Positions 58,409 to 64,000 of a stretch of 64,000 bases of DNA are shown piece after piece. The translations under genes and the position numbers were made by a program. Each line of letters begins with the position of its first letter. The stretch's first letter is position 1. The notes under the pieces are model-generated. The model did not search any database. It had not been told where the DNA came from and worked only from the letters and a program-made list of their open reading frames with translations. This stretch comes from Cryptomeria japonica (Eukaryota; Streptophyta; Pinopsida; Cupressales; Cupressaceae): assembly GCF_030272615.1 (NCBI RefSeq), contig NC_081406.1, forward strand, positions 401,524,939-401,588,938, written 5' to 3'.

Positions 58409-59245
58409 AGGATCTTGTTGATATGATTCATAATTCTACTGCTCTTATTGTGGTTGTAATATTATTTATACATTGTTATTTACATTTGTAATTCAAACAA
58501 AATCAATTTGTGGTGTTTTGGGTGAATCGCGTAGTGTAGTTTTATCACAGTTTTGTGGATTTGGTAGAGATTTTGGAAATAAAAGATGTATCATTTTCTG
58601 CTATGGTAAATCATATTTATGTCCTGATATTTTTTAAAAATATTAAAAAATAAATTTCTATGGTGTCCTATAAGATTACATTCAATTTGGTATTCCTTTG
58701 TGCAAGTCTAGTTGATCAATTTTGATGTTTTCAATACATTTGGCAAGATAAATTGTGAATCCATTTTTAGATATGAAATGAATCATTAATAAATTATTGA
58801 GGGACTAATAGGATCTGAAATAAATCCTTAATACTCTATTGGGGACATTTCAATTTGAGGCTTGTACTTGTTGTTTGATTTTGTTCATCAGTTCGGGTAT
58901 CTAGGTGGACTTGAGAGACTTGTCATTAGGTTGTTCTCTATTTTATCAATGTATGGGGGTCAGTAAGGCTTGATTTGATATTGTTTCATGTTTTCTTATG
59001 TTTTCTTATGTTTTCCTATGCTTGGATGTAAAAATATCATGTGGTTATGGCATTTAGAAGTGAACTCATTGATGTATCTTGATGGATAAGGCCTAGAGAG
59101 GCCCTATGCAAGTATATGATTTAAGATTCCTAATTATGGACTTATGTATGACTCATATAAGCTATTTATGTAGTTTTTCTTTAGATTATTTTGGAAATAA
59201 ACCCGTAGGTTAGACGTGTGAGGTGTCTAGGTGCAAGTTCTCTCA
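58409..59245. other. AT-rich sequence, possible LTR end
   Basis: No gene. A perfect-register 10-bp repeat (TTTTCYTATG, four units with the first diverged) lies at 58981-59020. The segment may end in an LTR end CTCA at 59245, followed by TGGGTATCAGGGCC at 59248-59261, which resembles a diverged tRNA-Met primer binding site on the plus strand; weak. Confidence 0.35.
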
Positions 59246-59539
59246 TTTGGGTATCAGGGCCCTAAAATAACTATCAGGAAATCTCATTAAGAGTTTCTTT
59301 AACAAGTGATAATATAATAAATGAACTGAGGGGAAAACAAAAACTAAACAAGATAATTATGGTGCCCCACCCATGGCCGTGAGTTCTAGTTTAGACTAAA
59401 AATTGGATTTGGAAGGCCTATTCAACCTGGAGACGTAAATCTAGCATGATTGAACTTCCCTGTCCTCATGAAAGGATTGTTTGGTTCCACATGTGCTATC
59501 AAATGGGTGCCATGGCCTAGAGAAGCTTCTAGGAAAAAT
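59246..59539. other. Short stretch between two putative LTR ends
   Basis: No ORF or domain is recognised. It may be the remaining leader of the minus-strand element whose LTR starts at 59552. Confidence 0.35.
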
Positions 59540-59551
59540 CTATTGATACCA
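59540..59551 (-). promoter_or_regulatory. Primer binding site of a chromovirus-like element
   Basis: The minus strand reads TGGTATCAATAG, next to the LTR at 59552; the first eight bases match the tRNA-Met type site. Confidence 0.6.
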
Positions 59552-60410
59552 TGTGATGACTCTTCCCTAGTTGTGTCCTAGTACCCTATCCTATGTGGTG
59601 ATGTTAGTAACCTATAGTAAAACCTTGTGTTAAGTCCTACATTGTCCATGTGTATCTTTGTGTCTCCTTGGATGTTTGTTGTTAGCCTTGTTTGCTTGTG
59701 TTGTGTGGGGCCTTGTGTCTATCTCCAAAGAACAATGGGGTAGACCTAAGGATTCCACATGGTCGGGAGGTTGTTGCCTACCTCCATTAGGGACCAGTAA
59801 ACATGTTCATGCATTAGATGGATCTTATGTCTCCTTTATAGTTTTCTATCAGTACTTGATGTAGATGATTTAGTGATGTATGAGGAGATGCTATGTATGT
59901 AATAATAATTGTTATTGTATCATTATAATTATCATTGTAATTTTGACACTCCCTTAGGGTGAGATGTAATTTGATGTAATATAATGTAGTGTGTAGTAAA
60001 TGAAAGAATGCAATTCTAGATTAGTGTTTAGTGGTGCGGTGTTGGTATCAACCACCTTTATGTGGTGCAATTTATCATTGTATTATGTGAAGGTTATCAT
60101 AGGAACACTTTGGTTGGTGTTTAAAATGAGCCTAGAAATAATATTTATGTTGATTTTTTATGTAATGTTATGTTATTTCATTATGGTTGTAGGTGCTTAG
60201 ATGTTGTTAGGTTGTTTCTTAGGTAGAGACGTTAGGGAACCCACAAGAGGAGTTAGTTTAGAGAATTATTATCTTCCACATTTAAAAATGTTATATTTAA
60301 TTTCATGTTACGTTAGTAATGCTATATAATTTGGTTTTTAAATAAATTATTGCTATGTTTAATTGGTTAATTAGTTGTTTTCCTCTGGGGTTCTTTAGTG
60401 GGGCGTTACA
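59552..60410 (-). repeat. Chromovirus (Tekay/Del-like) LTR, 859 bp
   Basis: On the minus strand it starts TGTAACGCCCCACTAAAG and ends GTCATCACA. The TGTAACRCCC start is characteristic of several plant chromovirus LTRs. It abuts a primer binding site and directly borders a Tat RT fragment on the right, so it was probably inserted in that older element. ACAAC follows at 60411. Confidence 0.65.
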
Positions 60411-60877
60411 ACAACGCTATGAAACCCACTCCTGTCAACAAAGAGGATTTCAAGGAAGTGAACTTGGGAATAGGGAAGAATAATGGTGCTAAGATCAGAA
60501 CAATGTTGATAGTCCCGCTAAGAAAATAAAATCATGTATTTTCATGGTCATATGATGACCTAAAGACATACGGAGAGGATATTTTCCAGCATGAGATCCC
60601 ATTTAAGTCAGATGCCAAACCCTTCAGGCAAAAGTAGAGGCCCATCAACCGAACATTGGCATGAAAAGTGCAACAAGAATTGATGGAACTTAGAGATGGA
60701 GGCATATTTAATCCCATTTGACATTCATCTTGCATTTCAAATTTAATGCCAGTCAGAAAGAAAAATGGAGCCATAAGGTTATGTGTTGACTTAAAAAATT
60801 TGAATGTCTCCTCCTTAAAAGACAACTACCCACTACCCAACATGGAGGATATGATGGATGACTTTTGAGGTTATAAA
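60411..60877 (+). pseudogene. pol: Tat-type gypsy reverse transcriptase fragment
   Basis: One frame reads VFSWSYDDLKTYGEDIFQHEI, DAKPFRQK, VQQELMELRDGG and VRKKNGAIRLCVD, then LKDNYPLPNMED. These align with the RT of the element at 10.1-10.45 kb. A deletion of roughly a dozen codons joins NMED to MMDDF-GY, the region of the first catalytic Asp. Stops include TAA near 60526, TAG in place of the Gln seen at 10.2 kb, and two TGAs where Arg is expected (for example before HSS). It is cut at 60878 by a copia LTR and at 60410 by the chromovirus-like LTR. Confidence 0.85.
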
Positions 60878-62093
60878 TGTTGGCCATTTGGTGGAATTGA
60901 TTATGTGTTGCATTGATGTTTTGTCATTGATGTCAACACTAGTTGTTTGGATGCTTTATCAGCACCCTTATGGTCCCAGTAGGTTGAGTGGTTTCTGGTT
61001 AAATTGGATCCGGCATGATTTGGTAGGCTACAGTATAATCTGGTGATGGAATTGGCTTGTTCATGATACTTATACTCATATTTAGTCAGTTGGTTTTTGT
61101 CTGGTGATTGGATGCTATCCTGCTTGCTGAGAAGATTGGTTTCTGCTTCCAGCGAGGGTTTCACCGATAGAGCTTTTGGTGGAGATCTTTGATGAACTGC
61201 ATAAGTGGTTTTGGTGCAACTTCTGATGGAGTTTCAGGATGATGTTAGTGATCATGTTCAAGACTTGGCGGTTGGAGATCATTGGTGAAGCGTGTGGACC
61301 TATACTTGGTCCCAGATGATCTAGGTTATGGACCGGCTTTAATGTAACGTGTGGATAGGACCTATTAATGTATTTCTGGGATATCTTATGTGTTGATATT
61401 ATTTGTTTGGTCTAAGGCCAACATGGTTTGTAATTATGTAATCAATTTATTGTCTGGTGGCCGACTTGATTGTTTATGGTCGAGGGTTTGTATATATAGA
61501 TGTAAGATCTCATTGTAGATCATCATGGTTAATATAAGAGGTCATGGTCAAGGAATGTAATGTGTGAATAATGTAATATCATTTAGGAAAAGGATTTGGT
61601 TGATTATTGGAGATTGAATTGGGTTTATGTAAGAGGATTTAGTCCTCTGGTATTGAGCATAACCAGAACTGTACTCTAGCATAGGAGATGCTATCTTTTG
61701 CAGTTCAACACTTCTCCGAATTATAGTCTAGATTTATATGTAATCAGTGAGGCTCCTTTTGTGATGAGCAGTATGCTCTAGGTTGTTGGCCTTCCTGCAA
61801 GTGCAGACCCCTTCATTGTAATTCACATACTTACTGCAAAAGTATTATCTAATTGTGGGTAGGCTTCTCACCGTGTTTTTTCCCTTTACCGGGTTTTCCA
61901 CGTATACATATTGGTGTTGTGTGGATGGATTTTATTATGTGATTACTATTTATGCTTAATTGATTAACTGCTATTCCGATATTATTGTTTTGGGTTCCAA
62001 TATTAAATTTTTAATTGTTGAATATTCTGTAATCTGTGACAACTGATTCACCCTCCCTCTCAGTTATCTTCCGGTTATCTCAACTATCTAACA
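60878..62093 (+). repeat. copia 5' LTR, 1216 bp
   Basis: Starts TGTTGGCC and ends CTATCTAACA. A TATA-like TATATATAGA lies at 61491-61500. No partner LTR is in the window, so the start rests on the TG, the break in RT homology and the distance to the primer binding site. Confidence 0.85.
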
Positions 62094-62095
62094 AT

Positions 62096-62107
62096 TGGTA
62101 TCAGAGC
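62096..62107 (+). promoter_or_regulatory. copia primer binding site
   Basis: TGGTATCAGAGC, two bases after the LTR end; the standard plant initiator tRNA-Met site. Confidence 0.95.
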
Positions 62108-62151
62108 TTTGGTCCTCTCTACAGAAAGCTTAACCACTTGAGGAATATCCT

Positions 62152-64000
62152 ATGGCATCTAATAGTTCAAGTTCATCTAGTTCTTCTGGAGCTATCTTTA
62201 TAAGGGATATTTTGAGGCTTGATGGAACAAATTACACAGTATGGAAGATTCAAATGGAGACTCATCTGAGATGTCTTGGCAAGGAGATTTGGTAGATCAC
62301 ATAGAATGGTGTCACACCCTTTAATCTGGGATCTAATAATCCTCCTCCGACAAACCTGAACGAGGAGCTTGAGAATGATTGTAGAGCAAGAGAAGCCCTC
62401 TTGTGTGCACTTTCTGATAAACAAATAATGGGATTAATAGACAAATCATCTGGAAAGGATATATGGGATAAGTTGGAGACTCTTAATAAAGGTGACCCTA
62501 CAGTGAAGATTGCTAAACTTGATGGTTACTGGGTGAGATATGAAAACCTGAAGATGGAAGAAGATGAAAGGATTACTGCATTCATGGAAAGGGTAAATGA
62601 GATTGTTATGGGAATTCAATGTTGTGGTGGAACTCTGAGCAAAGATGAAATTGTTTCTAAAGTCCTAAGAGCCCTACCACTGGCTTACAAAATGAAGGCT
62701 ACTACTACTAATGATTTTATAACAATGGCTAATACATCTGTCAATAGAGATACTTTGGTTGGGAAACTATCTGCTTTTGAGCTTGAGGAATTTGGACCTT
62801 CTGGAGCTGTAAAGACTAAACCTGCTTTTCATGCATCTACATATACAACCGGTAAGCATGACTGGAAATCTTTATATGCAAAGGAGTTAGAAGATTATGA
62901 GTTTGAGAAAATTGAAGTATTATTTTCTAAAAGAGTACCGAAAGGATAGGTGGGAAGTAAGTATGAAGGAAAAGCACCTTTTAAGTGTTTTGCATGTAAT
63001 AAGATTGGTCATTTTGCATCTAAATGTTCTGAAAGGAATTCAAGATTTGAAGAAAGACTTAAAAGATCATTTAAGCCTAACCCTGGATATCTGAACAAAT
63101 ATAAGTACAAGAAAAATAGAGACAAATCATTCTACATAGCGGATGAGGAAGGCATTACTGATTCAGATGATGAATCAACAGAAGACTCTGCTAGTGGATT
63201 CGGCAATGGGAAGGAATGAGTGTTCTTGGCTATCAAGGAAGATGATTTGGCACTGGAAGAGAATGTACCTGAAGAGAAGGAACTTGCTACTAAAATTGAT
63301 GACAACGATGAATGGGTAATTGATAATGGTTGTTCACATCATATGACTAGAGATAAAGAGAAGTTTTTGTCTTTGCAAGAGTTTGATGGTGTACTAGTTA
63401 GGTTTGGAGATCACCAGGCATATATGATTAAAGGAAAAGGAACTATATCATTGGATGGTAAGAATAATAATAACAATGTTTATTATGTTTAAGGTTTGAA
63501 GCATAATCCTTTGAGTGTAGGACAGTTGGTAGATAAGGGATTTCAATTACAGTTCAAGGATGGAAAATGCAAAACCATTAACAGATCTGGCTTGGAGATT
63601 GCAACCGATACAAAGACAAAAGGTAACATGTTTCATTTGAACTCCAGTGAGAAGACATGTTTGATTACACACATTGATGAGAGTTAGCTATGGCATAAAA
63701 GGTCATGTCATGTGAATTTTGATTGCATTGTGAAGATAAGTTCAACTAAGGCAGTTAGGGATATACCTAAGATTATGAAGCCCTATAATCTAGTATGTAA
63801 GGAATGTCAAATGGGTAAATAGGTTAGAACCTCTTTTAGGAGTATACAAGATAAATATAATGTTGTTCTTCATCTTATTCATACTGATTTGTGAAGCCAT
63901 GCTAGAGTTAAAAGTTTTCATGGTGATAGATATTTCATGCTAATCATTGATGATTATTCTAGAATGATGTGGGTTACTTTTTTGAGAGAAAAATCTGAAG
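62152..64000 (+). pseudogene. gag-pol: copia gag-protease-integrase polyprotein (broken, cut by window end)
   Basis: Starts at ATG 62152 after the primer binding site. The gag N-terminus shows LDGTNYTVWKIQMETHL, and the UBN2-type domain runs to about 62.8 kb. The CCHC zinc knuckle CFACNKIGHFASKC lies at about 62986-63030. The protease is near 63310-63350, with WVIDNGCSHHMT (D-N-G in place of the usual D-S-G). The pre-integrase segment has LWHKRSCHVNFD and a CKECQMGK pair (63688-63820). The integrase core begins near 63870 (HLIHTDL, IIDDYSRMMWV). One frame throughout, with stops TAG 62293, TAG 62947, TGA 63217, TAA 63490, TAG 63685, TAG 63820 and TGA 63892. RT and RNase H should follow outside the window. 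Confidence 0.9.

Larger units (their letters stand above)
60878..64000 (+). mobile_element. Ty1/copia element, 5' part (runs off the window)
   Basis: A 5' LTR (60878-62093), a primer binding site at 62096, then gag, protease, pre-integrase and the beginning of integrase, up to the window end. It was inserted into the Tat RT fragment. ATAAA precedes the LTR and would be one copy of the target duplication. Confidence 0.92.

Noticed and set aside
57922-60410. 57922-58408 and 59552-60410 as two LTRs of one element
   Set aside because: Different lengths (487 and 859 bp) and different ends (TGTTGGTG versus TGTAACGCC on the minus strand); they are separate families.
1-64000. Host protein-coding gene or tRNA gene
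   Set aside because: Every long or domain-bearing ORF is explained by a mobile element. The tRNA-like words are primer binding sites next to LTR ends.

Overview
This window looks like intergenic DNA from a large, repeat-rich seed-plant genome. I see no host gene, tRNA or rRNA gene. It is AT-rich and almost entirely made of nested, mostly decayed LTR retrotransposons: Ty3/gypsy elements of the Tat/Ogre type, Ty1/copia elements, and non-autonomous derivatives. A conifer or other gymnosperm is plausible from the density and age of nesting, but I cannot prove it from the sequence.

Layout. (1) 1-19387 is a Tat-type gypsy element with very large LTRs (5' LTR 1-5654, cut by the window edge; 3' LTR to 19387). 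Its interior is a primer binding site, gag, protease, an extra RNase H, reverse transcriptase, RNase H and integrase. Each LTR holds a ~127-bp degenerate repeat array followed by a ~1100-codon open reading frame unrelated to gag-pol. (2) This element sits inside the integrase region of a minus-strand copia element (19388-23062; its 5' LTR is 22696-23062). (3) 23063-28576 is AT-rich and holds old LTR-like sequence and a 21-bp minisatellite. (4) 28577-50876 is a large non-autonomous element of LARD type: LTRs of about 4.9 kb around a 3.8-kb interior without pol. Its 5' LTR is split by a complete, younger non-autonomous gypsy element (29391-38187, target duplication GCATC), which carries an uninterrupted 1075-codon ORF with protease and G-patch domains. 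(5) About 51.1-57.1 kb is a diverged relative of the big Tat LTR: a repeat array, a TATA box, and a decayed homologue of the LTR ORF (53231-56183). (6) 57.1-60.4 kb holds minus-strand copia and chromovirus-like LTRs. (7) 60411-60877 is a Tat RT fragment, interrupted by a plus-strand copia element that runs from 60878 off the window end.

How the parts work together. Only the elements' own life cycles can be read. tRNA-primed reverse transcription is shown by the primer binding sites, integration by one exact target duplication, and dependence on partner elements by the two families that lack pol. The relative order of insertion is copia before Tat at 0-23 kb, LARD before the 29-38 kb element, and Tat remnant before copia at 60.9 kb. 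Most coding stops are TAG, many at positions where a sister copy has CAG. This fits long-term cytosine methylation followed by deamination.

Most interesting: a protein family of unknown function that is encoded inside LTRs, downstream of long degenerate repeat arrays, and is seen in two diverged element families in this one window.
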